A stretch of 64,000 nt of DNA. Source: Rhodoblastus sp. GTDB taxonomy: Bacteria > Pseudomonadota > Alphaproteobacteria > Rhizobiales > Beijerinckiaceae. Under the pieces are notes generated by a model. The model was not told the origin of the DNA, did not search any database, and saw only the letters and a program-made list of their open reading frames with translations. The stretch spans positions 1 to 64,000 of the forward strand of contig NZ_JAGRPM010000040.1 of assembly GCF_019449565.1 (NCBI RefSeq), written 5' to 3'. Below are positions 1 to 8,991 of this stretch, one piece after another (within the stretch, counting starts at the first letter, position 1; every line of letters starts with the position of its first letter). The translations under genes and the position numbers were made by a program.

Positions 1-69
1 CGCTTCAAGGCCAGCGCCGCAACCGCAAAAGGACGAAAGGAGAAAGCCAATGCCTTGACCAAAACCTGA
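1..69 (+). CDS. istB: IstB-like ATPase of IS21 family, C-terminal 22 residues (partial)
   Basis: The frame open from base 1 to the TGA at 67-69 encodes 22 Lys/Ala-rich residues (RFKASAATAKGRKEKANALT is the first part). This resembles the basic tail of IstB, the AAA+ helper protein of IS21 transposition. The assignment rests on the tail plus the IS21-like terminus directly downstream. The 5' part lies outside the window, so nothing can be said about intactness. Confidence 0.55.
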   Translation, partial: RFKASAATAKGRKEKANALTKT

Positions 70-139
70 CCGCAGGAACATAAAAAGGCGGGTCACTTCT
101 CAGTGAAAATCCCGGGTCAGTTCCAAACGGAAATCAACA
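1..139 (+). mobile_element. IS21-family insertion sequence, 3' end only
   Basis: The first 139 bases look like the right-hand end of an IS21-family element. A short open frame with the composition of an IstB C-terminus stops at 69. It is followed by a non-coding end with two copies of a GGGTCA(C/G)TT-type motif (93-101 and 115-123) and a tip reading GGAAATCAACA, ending in CA as IS21 tips do. Multiple direct repeats inside the terminus are typical of IS21. The rest of the element lies outside the window, so the target duplication cannot be checked. An istA-like fragment near 47 kb may come from a related element. Confidence 0.7.
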
Positions 140-699
140 CTTTGGGCGATGGCGGATGGTTGCTATACGCGAAGGATAGCAAAGATGCCGTGATCTGGCC
201 GCCGCCGCACTTTGTCGGCGTCATGGAACTTACTGTCTCATTGATTGTCGGTTCAGACGTTAACGCCGCCTCAGAAATGGGACGATTGCGATTCGAATGG
301 GTGGCGGAGAAAGTTGCGGAGATAAAGCTCTCGGGGGAAACGCGATCTGAGGCCAAGGTTCAGAACGAAGCGCCTCCACCAGCAAAGTCAAGAAATCAAG
401 CGATCCGTCAGCTCTCGCCCGACGAGACGGCTGCTTTGTTGAAGCGCGGAACCGAATTGGTCGCGAGCGGTGATCTTGCAGCGGCGCGTTTGGTGCTGCA
501 GCGCGCGGCCGAGGCGGGCAATGCTCGCGCAGCCTTCACACTGGCCGGGACCTACAATCCGATCACGCTAGGGGAACTCCAGGTGCACGGCCTTTCGCCA
601 GACTTAGCCACAGCGCGGCACTGGTACGAAAGAGCTAACGAACTCGGATCGCCAGACGCGTCACGAGAATTACAGGTGCTGACCATCAGGCGGAACTAA
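103..699 (+). CDS. Sel1/TPR-like repeat protein, 5' end replaced by IS end
   Basis: A 198-residue frame whose only upstream start, a GTG at 103, sits inside the IS21 terminus. The first 12 or so residues are therefore IS-encoded and the true N-terminus has probably been removed. Residues about 103-190 contain helical repeat sequence of the Sel1/TPR type (GTELVASGDLAAARLVLQRA, then AAEAGNARAAFTLAG and ARHWYERANELGSPDA). This pattern is common in rhizobial proteins of unknown function that carry a C-terminal TPR-like segment. Residues 15-90 show no recognised domain. Without its own signal peptide or start it is likely a non-functional remnant, although the frame is open to its stop. Confidence 0.6.
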   Translation: MKIPGQFQTEINTLGDGGWLLYAKDSKDAVIWPPPHFVGVMELTVSLIVGSDVNAASEMGRLRFEWVAEKVAEIKLSGETRSEAKVQNEAPPPAKSRNQAIRQLSPDETAALLKRGTELVASGDLAAARLVLQRAAEAGNARAAFTLAGTYNPITLGELQVHGLSPDLATARHWYERANELGSPDASRELQVLTIRRN

Positions 700-797
700 A
701 CGGCGCCTATTCGGTTCCGTTCTTGGACCAAACCTCTCGCAACCTTGGAATAAACTCAGATCGATCGAAGTCAGTTCGCCATTTCGAGGAAAAGGTC

Positions 798-2006
798 ATG
801 AGCGCCATACGTATATCAGCAAGAAATGGATTGATATTTCTATGCTTGTTTTTGGTGACGCCACTTCACTTGGCAAGCGCCGAGAAAGGATTGGATCGGC
901 ATCAAAAAAAAATGCGTGAGACAAACGATATTGCCGTCAGCATTGTCGTGTCTGGCCTCTCCTGCACCTGCGCTCGATTCGCCGAAGACATCCGCAATGT
1001 TGTGAACGACTTGCGGCCTGGGGGCTTGCGGGTCTTGCCCGTCTTGGGCGTCGGCGGCCTACAAAATGCAGACGATGTTCTGTTCTTGAAAGGTATCGAT
1101 ATGGGCGTTGTCGATGAGGACAACCTTCGTCTGCTTAAGAAAAGGGATCCAGTCCTTTATGCGAATATTGAAAAGTCAATTCAGTATATAACTAAACTTT
1201 ACAACTCCGAATTTCATGTTCTCGCAAGGAACGAGATAAAGAGCTTTGATGATCTGCGCGGCAAGCGGGTAAATTTCAATCTCAAGTCAAGCCAGACGGA
1301 GGTCAGCGCCGACGTCATTTTTGACGCCCTCAAAATCGATGTCGAGAAGACGAATTACGATAATGATGAGGCGATGCAGAAACTGAAAAACGGTGAAATC
1401 TCGGCAATGATCGTTCTTACGGGAGCGCCTCAAGCAGCACTTTCTAGAGCGAAGAACGAGGATCAGGTTCACTTCTTACCGCTCGACGAAGAAAGCTTGC
1501 CAGATCACGATCTAAGCGGGATATTATCTTATTACCTACCTGCGGAATTAACGCATCAGCAGTATCCTAATTTAATTGACGAAGGAACTTCTGTGGCGAC
1601 TGTGGCGAACAGGGCGCTCCTGGTTGCCTATGCCTGGCCGGAAGACTCCGATCGCTATAGGAAACTAAATAAATTCGTACAGGAATTTTTCGGAAAGATT
1701 GATCAATTTCACAGCGCTGCGCGGCATCCTAAGTGGAGCGAAATTAATCTATCGGCCGAAATCCCTGGTTGGACGCGGTTCAAACCCGCGGCAGATTGGC
1801 TTGCATCCCATCAAGTCATTGCCACCGTGCAAACGCCAAGCGGCGGAGCGGCCGACCAACCCAGTTCCGAGTTAAAAGCGGCGTTTGAGCGTTTCATCGA
1901 AAACAACACTGCGACCTCTCGTCTTAAAAGCTTGTCTGCGAGCGAGCGAGAAAAGCTTTTAACTCAATTCATGAGATATCTGGAGTTACAAGAAAAAGGA
2001 CAATAG
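798..2006 (+). CDS. TAXI-family TRAP transporter solute-binding protein
   Basis: Periplasmic-binding-protein-like gene of the TAXI type. The frame opens at 723, but the ATG at 798 is preferred: it follows GAGGAAAAGG and starts a signal peptide (ARNGLIFLCLFLVTPLHLAS). The mature part has the TAXI layout: an early segment reading VLGVGGLQNADDVLFLKGIDMGVV, split here as VLGVGGLQNADDV and LFLKGIDMGVV, then FDDLRGKRVNFN, then a Trp-rich C-terminal half. TAXI proteins usually bind organic acids or glutamate for a fused DctQM-type permease, but no permease gene is nearby, so it may be an orphan or have another role. Codon use is visibly AT-richer than the neighbours, suggesting transfer. About 402 residues. 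Confidence 0.75.
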   Translation: MSAIRISARNGLIFLCLFLVTPLHLASAEKGLDRHQKKMRETNDIAVSIVVSGLSCTCARFAEDIRNVVNDLRPGGLRVLPVLGVGGLQNADDVLFLKGIDMGVVDEDNLRLLKKRDPVLYANIEKSIQYITKLYNSEFHVLARNEIKSFDDLRGKRVNFNLKSSQTEVSADVIFDALKIDVEKTNYDNDEAMQKLKNGEISAMIVLTGAPQAALSRAKNEDQVHFLPLDEESLPDHDLSGILSYYLPAELTHQQYPNLIDEGTSVATVANRALLVAYAWPEDSDRYRKLNKFVQEFFGKIDQFHSAARHPKWSEINLSAEIPGWTRFKPAADWLASHQVIATVQTPSGGAADQPSSELKAAFERFIENNTATSRLKSLSASEREKLLTQFMRYLELQEKGQ

Positions 2007-2146
2007 GCTGCTTCTCGACGAGATCGCCGGCGACGACGCTTTCGAGGAAGACATACTTGTAACAAAAGCTTCCGACACTCGCGTCGCTAATCGACATTTC
2101 TCGCCGAAAGGCCCCGCTGCTCCTTGAAGCGGTCCGTCATCTCAAC

Positions 2147-3211
2147 TCAAAGATAAGCCTGGTCGATATCGACTGTCGACTCTATGCCCAGCTTGGAAAA
2201 GTTCGCTGCGAGCCAGTCGCTTGCGCACCGACGCCCCTGATCACGAAGATGGGTGATGAAATCCCAGTCAGCATTATATTTGCTCACGGCATTGAGGCTA
2301 TTCATGAGTTTGTCATTCGCAACGCTGTGGATCAGAACATGTTTGAGCGCGGGATCAATGATTTGATGTTCAGCAATGAGCTTGGTCACAAAACTCACCG
2401 CGCGCATCTCGCGCATAAGCGAGGAATTGAAGCTGACCTCATTAATGCGGTTCAAAATTTCGTCTGCGGTTCGCGGCGTTTCGCTACGGTACAAAGGGTT
2501 GAGATGGACGATGAGAATATCGGCGCTCCGACAGTTGTAGATGAGCGGGAAAAGCGGCGGATTTCCCATATAGCCGCCGTCCCAATAGGCCTCGCCGTCG
2601 ATCTCGACCGCTTGAAACATCGTGGGAAGGCACGCCGAAGCCAGCACCGCCGACACCGATATTTCGTCCTTTTCAAAGACCTTGATCTTGCCCGTGCGAA
2701 CATTGGTTGCAGACAGGAAGAGCTTGACCGGACAATCCGGCCCTTTCAGCACGTCAAAGTCAATCGACTGCTCCACTGCATCCTTGAGTGGATTAAAATT
2801 CATCGGGTTGAACTGATAGGGCGACAATAAACGCGTCATGAAGCCAAGGATCGCAAACGCCGGCGACGAGCTCAATGAGAAGTCCTTCAGCATCCAATCC
2901 ATGGGGCTAGGCTGAAGAGGGCCGAGGCGGGCGGCGTCGCTGATGCGCCGCCAAAATGCGGCAAGCACCTCGCGGGCTCCTTCGCGGCCGCCAACAGCAA
3001 GTCCATAGGCGAGGACCGCTCCATTCATCGCCCCGGCGCTGGTCGCGCTGATCCCCTCGAAAGTGAGACTTTTCTCCTCCAGAAGCCGGTCGAGCACGCC
3101 CCAGGTGAAGCCGCCGTGCGCGCCACCCCCTTGGAGAGCCAAATTTATGGTTTTCGCTGCAGGCTTTGAACGGGGCTTTCTCACTGCTTCCGGTATTGAA
3201 TCAGCAGTCAT
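2147..3211 (-). CDS. Patatin-like phospholipase family protein
   Basis: About 354 residues with the three patatin signatures: the glycine-rich oxyanion motif GGGAHG near residue 30, the nucleophile elbow ATSAG (canonical GxSxG, here with Ala for the first Gly), and the catalytic Asp in WDGGYMGNPP. Patatins are Ser-Asp dyad acyl hydrolases acting on membrane lipids or storage polymers. There is no signal peptide, so it is predicted cytoplasmic or peripheral. The start chosen is the ATG at 3211 (MTADSIPEAV); an upstream in-frame start at 3292 would add 27 basic residues with no clear function. It stands alone, convergent with the TAXI gene, and is unrelated in architecture to the two cNMP-regulated patatins at 44-46 and 54-55 kb. 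Confidence 0.85.
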   Translation of the reverse strand: MTADSIPEAVRKPRSKPAAKTINLALQGGGAHGGFTWGVLDRLLEEKSLTFEGISATSAGAMNGAVLAYGLAVGGREGAREVLAAFWRRISDAARLGPLQPSPMDWMLKDFSLSSSPAFAILGFMTRLLSPYQFNPMNFNPLKDAVEQSIDFDVLKGPDCPVKLFLSATNVRTGKIKVFEKDEISVSAVLASACLPTMFQAVEIDGEAYWDGGYMGNPPLFPLIYNCRSADILIVHLNPLYRSETPRTADEILNRINEVSFNSSLMREMRAVSFVTKLIAEHQIIDPALKHVLIHSVANDKLMNSLNAVSKYNADWDFITHLRDQGRRCASDWLAANFSKLGIESTVDIDQAYL

Positions 3212-3339
3212 AGTCTCAACCCCGCCGCGTTGCCGAATGAAGTTTCGTTCTGGGCGCCACGCATTTGCCCGGCGCCAGAAATTTCCCGTCATGCTGGCCT
3301 GACCGCGCAGGCTCTGGCGGCGTCAATAATTCGAAATGC

Positions 3340-5970
3340 TTATTGAACCGACGCTGATGCGCCAACGCTTTTCAACATCGCGTCGAGACCGCCTCCCGCC
3401 TTGATTACCTTGGTGAATTCGCGCGACTCGCCTGGCGGCCCGACAAAAACGGCTCCAACCAACTGACCGTCGCGCGCGTTGAGCCGCCACCAGGCCTTGT
3501 CGTCCTGCTGAGCGGTGAAGGTCTCGTCGTCGTTCTGCGGATCGACGCGGCCAAAGCTCCGCAAATCGATGCCGTCGCATTTGAGCTGCAACAGCAGGTT
3601 CGGAACAACATAAGGTTTAGCGGCGCCAAGGATCGCGGCCGCCGCGGTCGCCGCCTGAGCCGAACCGACCGGCCATAGCCCGCCCATGGCGCCGGGGAAT
3701 TCCGCGACGTCGCCGACCGCGTAAATGTCGGGGTCCGAGGTCCGCATGAAGGCGTCGACCTTAACGCCCCGCCCGACTTCGAGCTCGCAGCCGCGTGCGA
3801 GTTCCGCGTTTGAGACAGCGCCGACGCTGGCGATGAACAGGTCGCCAGGAATCTCCTCCCCGCTCGCAAGCCGAAGCGAGCGCAGGATTTCCTCTCCGAC
3901 AAAGCTCTCGATCGCCGCGTTGGTCACAACCCGGACGCCGATGGCTTCGAGATATTGGGTCAGTTTCAACGCGCCGATCTCGTCGAGCTGGCGATCCATC
4001 AAACGGCCGGAACGCTGGAGGATGGTCACGTCGAGGCCCAGATGATGCAGCGCGTCGGCGGCTTCGATGCCGAGAACGCCGCCGCCGATCACCACGGCCT
4101 TGCGAACCTGATGACCCTGGACCCGCGCGCGAATCGCCAGCGCGTCATTGGCCGTGCGCAGCACGAAGGCGTTGGGATATTTGTCATAATCCGCGCCCGG
4201 CGAGGCAGCGCGCGCGCCGGTGGCGAGAATGAGGCGGTCATAGGCGAGCGGCTCGCCGGCGCCCAGCACAACCTTCTTCGCGCCGCGGTCGATCCGCGTC
4301 GCCTTGGTGTTGCGCCAGACTTCGATGCGGTTGGCCTCGTACCATTCGTCGGGCAGCAACGCGAGGCCGTCCAGCCCTGAACGGCCATAGATGGCGCGCC
4401 CGATCGCCATGCGATTATAGAAATGGTGCGGCTCGTCGGTCACGACCGCGATTTCGACCGAGGCGCTCGCGCGACGCAGGGCTTCGACCACGCCGAGGCC
4501 CGCCACGCCATTGCCGATCACCACCACCTTGCCCAGCCCCAAAGCCTTGGCCGGATCGAGCGCGGGCTTGGCCGCAGCGGCCGCCGGCTTGTCCTTGGCC
4601 TTGCGCGTATCGACGTCGATTACCACAGGCCCGGAAACCTGGCACATGCAGGCCAGACGCGCCTTGCCTTCCAGACCGAGGCGTCGCAGCGTCGCCAATT
4701 CGTCGTCGCCCGGCGGCGACAGATTGCCTTCGCCTTCGCAGACCGCGACGGCGTCCGCGCCACACATGCCCGCGCGGCAGCCGAAATTGATCTTGACCCG
4801 CGCCGCTTCAAGCGCATCCAGGAGCGTCTGGTCCGGCGCAACAGGGAAGGAGGCGCCAGAGCTTTGCTCGACCACCATGGCGGCCGTGGAGCTCGCGAGA
4901 CGTTCGCGTAGGCTTGCCCGGCTCTGGTCGACATGAACCTGATCGGCGGATTTCGACGCTTCGCGAAAAACCTTTTCGTTGCGCCAGCCTTGCACGGACA
5001 CCGCGGCGGCAAGGACAAGGCCAAGCGTTCGGCTCGCCTCCGAGAGCGCCGCAGGCGGCGCGAACTGCGCCAGCTGGCCCACCGTCTTCACCACGATCGG
5101 CCCGGCGAAATAATAAAACGCGATGATGGCGAGACCGGCAAACAGATTGGCGGCCCGAAACGGATTGAGCGCGAAGAAATTGACAATGATCTGGTAGAGG
5201 CCGACGGAGGCGCAGGTCGCCGCGAGCAAAATAAGGAAGTGCCAGGGCTCGCCATAGGACGGCGAGGGACCCTGCAAGAAATAGCCGAGGATCATGCCCG
5301 GCATCATCGCCATGAAGAAACGGCGCTGTCCGGCATAACGCGGATCGTCGTCATACATGTCGCCGAAGATCGCCGCGCGCGGGTTGAAGTCGTAACAATT
5401 CTTCTGGCAGCCGAGGCAGGTCGGGCAATAGCCGTTGCGCACCATCACCAGCGGGGCCTGGCCGTAATCGCGTTGGATCGGGCCGAGCGGGCAGAAGGTG
5501 CCGCACCAGCCGCTGCGGCCCTTGTAGATCCATCCTCCAACGAAAGCAGCGGCGAGGACCGCGAGAACGCCCAGGGCGACGGCGGGTCCGTCGCGGTTGA
5601 GATCCGGGACGCGCATCGCGACGGCAAGAAAAAAAACGCCGACCGCGATGGAAAAAGCTGCTCCCTGCAGGCCCTCCGGCAGAGTGTTCTCGCGCGAAAA
5701 GCCCGAGGCGCGCGGCATCTGGTTCAGAAAAGCCATGGGGCAGACCTGCCGCCACAATCCCGGCGCAACGACCAGCAGCGCCGGCACGACCGGAATGATG
5801 AGGCCCCAAAACAACAACAGGCCAAGGTCGGGCGTGAACCACAGGATCGCGGCGACGGCGAAAGTGATTGCGAGCGTCGCGAAACGCAGGACATGCCAGA
5901 GCGCCACGGGAACGCGAGGTTCGATCTTGCTGTAATTGTCGAAAATTTTGCTCGCGGATACTGCTGCCAT
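3340..5970 (-). CDS. Membrane 4Fe-4S / 2Fe-2S ferredoxin / FAD-NAD(P) oxidoreductase fusion
   Basis: A three-part redox fusion of about 876 residues (numbering here from the longer start at 5985). Residues 30-330 form a polytopic membrane part with cysteine motifs of a NosR/NapH-like 4Fe-4S protein (CGTFCPLG near 161 and CPTCLGCQKNC at 187-197). Residues about 370-460 resemble a plant-type 2Fe-2S ferredoxin (GCRAGMCGAD, then ACMC). Residues 485-880 are a pyridine-nucleotide-disulphide-type flavoprotein with two dinucleotide folds (VVVIGNGVAGLG and AVVIGGGVLGIEA) and the FAD motif DIYAVGDVAEF. It probably passes electrons between NAD(P)H and a membrane partner. The third ferredoxin Cys of CxxxxCxxC is replaced by Asp411, with C416 nearby. 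The ATG at 5970 is preferred because GGAG precedes it at good spacing. The cNMP-binding gene upstream is likely co-transcribed. Confidence 0.8.
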   Translation of the reverse strand: MAAVSASKIFDNYSKIEPRVPVALWHVLRFATLAITFAVAAILWFTPDLGLLLFWGLIIPVVPALLVVAPGLWRQVCPMAFLNQMPRASGFSRENTLPEGLQGAAFSIAVGVFFLAVAMRVPDLNRDGPAVALGVLAVLAAAFVGGWIYKGRSGWCGTFCPLGPIQRDYGQAPLVMVRNGYCPTCLGCQKNCYDFNPRAAIFGDMYDDDPRYAGQRRFFMAMMPGMILGYFLQGPSPSYGEPWHFLILLAATCASVGLYQIIVNFFALNPFRAANLFAGLAIIAFYYFAGPIVVKTVGQLAQFAPPAALSEASRTLGLVLAAAVSVQGWRNEKVFREASKSADQVHVDQSRASLRERLASSTAAMVVEQSSGASFPVAPDQTLLDALEAARVKINFGCRAGMCGADAVAVCEGEGNLSPPGDDELATLRRLGLEGKARLACMCQVSGPVVIDVDTRKAKDKPAAAAAKPALDPAKALGLGKVVVIGNGVAGLGVVEALRRASASVEIAVVTDEPHHFYNRMAIGRAIYGRSGLDGLALLPDEWYEANRIEVWRNTKATRIDRGAKKVVLGAGEPLAYDRLILATGARAASPGADYDKYPNAFVLRTANDALAIRARVQGHQVRKAVVIGGGVLGIEAADALHHLGLDVTILQRSGRLMDRQLDEIGALKLTQYLEAIGVRVVTNAAIESFVGEEILRSLRLASGEEIPGDLFIASVGAVSNAELARGCELEVGRGVKVDAFMRTSDPDIYAVGDVAEFPGAMGGLWPVGSAQAATAAAAILGAAKPYVVPNLLLQLKCDGIDLRSFGRVDPQNDDETFTAQQDDKAWWRLNARDGQLVGAVFVGPPGESREFTKVIKAGGGLDAMLKSVGASASVQ

Positions 5971-6041
5971 CGCGCGGGGCTCCATCGCAGAGCGCGCCCC
6001 CCCGGGGCGCTGGGATATTCAGGTCAAGTCGCGGAGAAGGA

Positions 6042-6503
6042 TCAGACGGAAAGATTGAGGCGGCGGATACGCTGGCTCAGCACCCGGCCGAGGTCCATCA
6101 ACAGCTTGTGGGCGATGCGCGGATGCCAGGCGGCAAGCTGTTCGAATCGGTCCTGATGCAGGGCCAGAACCTCGACGTCCGATTCCGCGATGACATGGGC
6201 CGAACGCGGCGCGCCGTCGAAAAAGGACATTTCTCCGAAAACCGAGCCCTCGCCGATGGTCGCCAGGCGGCGGCGGCCCGAGGGTCCCTCCACGACGACC
6301 TCCACATCGCCCGAGGCGATAAGATAGAGCGTGCGGTCTCGCTCCCCGGCGGTGAGAATCTGCGCGCCCTTATGGAAGCTGCGGCGCTCCATCAGGCCGA
6401 GAAAGCTCGTCCATTCGGAATCGGTGAGATCGCCGAGGATTCGTCCCCCGGCGCCGACGACATCGGCCTGAGGATCTTCATAATTGAATAGATTCAGCGC
6501 CAT
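6042..6503 (-). CDS. Stand-alone cyclic-nucleotide-binding domain protein
   Basis: 153 residues forming one CNB (Crp/PKA-type) beta-roll with no DNA-binding helix-turn-helix. The phosphate-binding cassette reads GEMSFFDGAPRSAHV, with the Glu and Arg that contact the ribose and cyclic phosphate. It lies 71 bp upstream of the Fe-S/flavoprotein gene on the same strand and is divergent from a CHASE2 adenylate cyclase. An attractive inference is that the cyclase product regulates the flavoprotein complex through this subunit. Nothing in the sequence proves direct interaction. Confidence 0.85.
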   Translation of the reverse strand: MALNLFNYEDPQADVVGAGGRILGDLTDSEWTSFLGLMERRSFHKGAQILTAGERDRTLYLIASGDVEVVVEGPSGRRRLATIGEGSVFGEMSFFDGAPRSAHVIAESDVEVLALHQDRFEQLAAWHPRIAHKLLMDLGRVLSQRIRRLNLSV

Positions 6504-6591
6504 TGAAGCCGTCTTCTATCCTGGCTGGAAAGTCGGGACGCTCGACCGCGTCCGGCGAAACTCATGTTGAGGCGGTCGAAAGCTTTACATT

Positions 6592-8889
6592 ATGTGTGCG
6601 CTATTGCGGGATAATGACCGAGCCTTTCATGCGGCGTCAAGGCGGGGGACGCATTTGCGCAAAAGACGGAAATCCTGGTCGCGTTTTTATCGCCTCGTCG
6701 TGGTCTTCAACCTGGCCGCGACCGCCGCGCTCGGCCTGAGCCGGCCCGATTTTTTGGTCGATCTCCGCAACAGCGTGTTCGACCGCTTCCAGCGGCTCGA
6801 TCCCGCAGGTTTCGATCCGGATTCGCCCGTGCGCGTCGCCGCCATAGACGAACAAAGCCTGGCCGCGCTCGGGCAATGGCCCTGGCCGAGGACACGCCTC
6901 GCGGAACTGACCGACAGGCTGCGCGAAATGGGCGCGGCCGCGATCGGTTTCGACGTCGTGTTTGCCGAGCCGGACCGGCTCAACCCCGATTCGCTCGCGG
7001 CCCTTTTGCCGAAGGACGCAGAGGCGCAAGCGCTGGCGGAAAAGCTCGCGCAGACGCCGAGCAATGATTCCCGTTTCGCCAGCGCGCTCTCCAAGGCGCC
7101 CAGCGTTATGGGGCTCAGTTTTCTTTCGTCCGCCGGGAGCGCGCCGCGCGCGCCCCGAATGGCGCCCAAGGCCGGGTTCGCCATGGCTGGCGACGATTCC
7201 ACGAACTTCTTTCCGGCTTTCGCGGGAATCGCCGCGCCTTTGCCCCCGCTGGCCGGCGCCGCGGCCGGACTTGGCGCGATCAACTGGATTCCCGACCACG
7301 ATCAGGTGGTGCGGCGCGTTCCGCTGGTCGCACGGTTTGGCGACCTTCTGTTTCCGGCGCTTTCGCTCGAAGCCTTGCGCCTTGCATCGGGCGCCTCGAC
7401 AGTCGTAATCCGGGGCTCCAACGCCAGCGGCCAAAGCGATTTCGGCGCACGGACCGGCGTCAATGCGATCAAAATTGGCGAACTCACGATCCCGACAGAC
7501 GCCCAGGGCGCGATCCGGCCGCGTTTTTCGCTTTCGCACCCGCGCCGGATGATTTCGATCGCGGCGCTGCTGCGCGGCGAAGTGGCGGAAGACGAGATCA
7601 AGGGGCGGATCGTCCTCGTCGGCCCGACGGCGGCGGGTCTTGGAGACATCAAGGCGACGCCGCTCGAAGCCGCCGCGCCCGGCGTCGAAATCCACGCCCA
7701 GATCCTCGAACAGATGCTTTCCGGGACGTTGCTGGCGCGTCCCGACTGGAGCCCCGGCGCGGAACTTGTCGCCGCGCTGCTGCTGACCCTGCTGATGGCC
7801 CTCATTTTGCCGGCGCTGTCGCCTCTCGCCGGCGGCGGCGCCGGCGCCCTGATCGTCGCCGGCCTTTTTGGCGGGGCCTTCATGGCCTTTTCGAAGTCGG
7901 GCCTGCTGCTCGATCCGGCGCAGCCTTCGCTCTCCGTCGCTTGGCAGACTCTGACCGGCCTGCTGGCGCTGTGGCGCGCCGAGATCGCATCGCGTCGGCA
8001 TATTCAAACCGCCTTCGGCAAATATCTCTCCCCTGTCGTGGTGGAGCGTCTGGCGGAGCAGCCCGAGCGCCTCGCTCTGGGCGGCGAGACGCGCGAGCTG
8101 ACGGTGATGTTTGCCGACTTGCGGGATTTCACGAAATTGTCGGAAGGGCTCGACGCCCAGGAGGTGACGCAGCTGATGAACGCCTTTCTGACGCCGATGA
8201 CGGAGGCCATCCTCATCGCCGAGGGCACGATCGACAAATATATCGGGGACGCCATCATGGCCTTCTGGAATGCGCCGCTCGATGTCGCCGACCACGCGCG
8301 GCGCGCGGTCGCAGCGGCGCTCGCCATGCGCGGCGCGCTGGAAGAGCTCAATCGCGCGCGGCAACAAAATGCAGGCGGCGCCGTCCTGCCCTTGCGAATG
8401 GGAATCGGCCTCAATCTCGGCCCTTGCAGCGTGGGCAACATGGGATCCGCACGGCGGTTCGATTATTCGGCGCTGGGCGACAACGTCAATCTCGCCTCCC
8501 GTCTCGAAGGCGCAAGCAAAGCCTATGGCGTGGACATCATCGCGGCGCAGACGGTCGCGGATCGCGCGCCTGAAGCCGCATGGCTCGACCTCGGCGGCCT
8601 CGCCGTTAAGGGCCGCGCCGCGCCGACCCGCGTCTTCGCTCTGGTCGGCGACGCCGCTCTCGCCGCGACCGACGCATTCCAGAGCTGGCGCGGCGCGCAT
8701 ATAGACATGCTCGCGGCCTTCCATGCGGCGGATTTTGCACGCGCAGCGCGACTTGCCGAGGCGCTCGAAGCATCCGCCGCCCCGAATTGGGGGGCGCTGT
8801 ACCGCGTTTTCAAGACGCGATTCGCCGCTTTGGCGGAGGAGGAACGCTCAGAAGCGCCGGCCGCCCTGCTGGCGCTTGATGCGAAATAG
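6592..8889 (+). CDS. CHASE2-domain adenylate cyclase (class III)
   Basis: Membrane receptor cyclase, up to 765 residues. An N-terminal membrane segment (about 32-50) precedes a periplasmic CHASE2 sensor (VRVAAIDEQSLAALGQWPWP, then GAAAIGFDVVFAEPDR). A cluster of hydrophobic segments around 385-450 leads to a cytoplasmic class III catalytic domain at about 500-690. The metal-binding aspartates are present (MFADLRDF and YIGDAIMAFW), as are the adenine-specifying Lys of IDKYIGD and the Asn/Arg pair of NVNLASRLE. It should therefore make cAMP from ATP. The ATG at 6592 is given, but a TTG at 6655 preceded by GGGGGA is also plausible and would remove 21 residues. FecR follows about 100 bp downstream, and a CNB gene is divergent. 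Confidence 0.85.
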   Translation: MCALLRDNDRAFHAASRRGTHLRKRRKSWSRFYRLVVVFNLAATAALGLSRPDFLVDLRNSVFDRFQRLDPAGFDPDSPVRVAAIDEQSLAALGQWPWPRTRLAELTDRLREMGAAAIGFDVVFAEPDRLNPDSLAALLPKDAEAQALAEKLAQTPSNDSRFASALSKAPSVMGLSFLSSAGSAPRAPRMAPKAGFAMAGDDSTNFFPAFAGIAAPLPPLAGAAAGLGAINWIPDHDQVVRRVPLVARFGDLLFPALSLEALRLASGASTVVIRGSNASGQSDFGARTGVNAIKIGELTIPTDAQGAIRPRFSLSHPRRMISIAALLRGEVAEDEIKGRIVLVGPTAAGLGDIKATPLEAAAPGVEIHAQILEQMLSGTLLARPDWSPGAELVAALLLTLLMALILPALSPLAGGGAGALIVAGLFGGAFMAFSKSGLLLDPAQPSLSVAWQTLTGLLALWRAEIASRRHIQTAFGKYLSPVVVERLAEQPERLALGGETRELTVMFADLRDFTKLSEGLDAQEVTQLMNAFLTPMTEAILIAEGTIDKYIGDAIMAFWNAPLDVADHARRAVAAALAMRGALEELNRARQQNAGGAVLPLRMGIGLNLGPCSVGNMGSARRFDYSALGDNVNLASRLEGASKAYGVDIIAAQTVADRAPEAAWLDLGGLAVKGRAAPTRVFALVGDAALAATDAFQSWRGAHIDMLAAFHAADFARAARLAEALEASAAPNWGALYRVFKTRFAALAEEERSEAPAALLALDAK

Positions 8890-8991
8890 ACGCATTCCTG
8901 CAACATCCCGGGTTTTGACGCCGGCCCACGTGGGCAAAGCGCGCGCCCTGCCCTATAGTCTCGGCAACGACGATCCCTTCCAGGACCCATC

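Noticed and set aside
4933..6156. A 407-codon plus-strand frame opposite the Fe-S/flavoprotein gene
   Set aside because: Arg-rich low-complexity reading with no motif; the minus strand encodes clear Fe-S and FAD domains.
6637..8724. A 695-codon open frame on the minus strand opposite the first CHASE2 cyclase
   Set aside because: It is a GC-driven antisense shadow; the plus strand carries all cyclase and CHASE2 motifs, and the antisense protein is Arg/Gly-rich with no domain.
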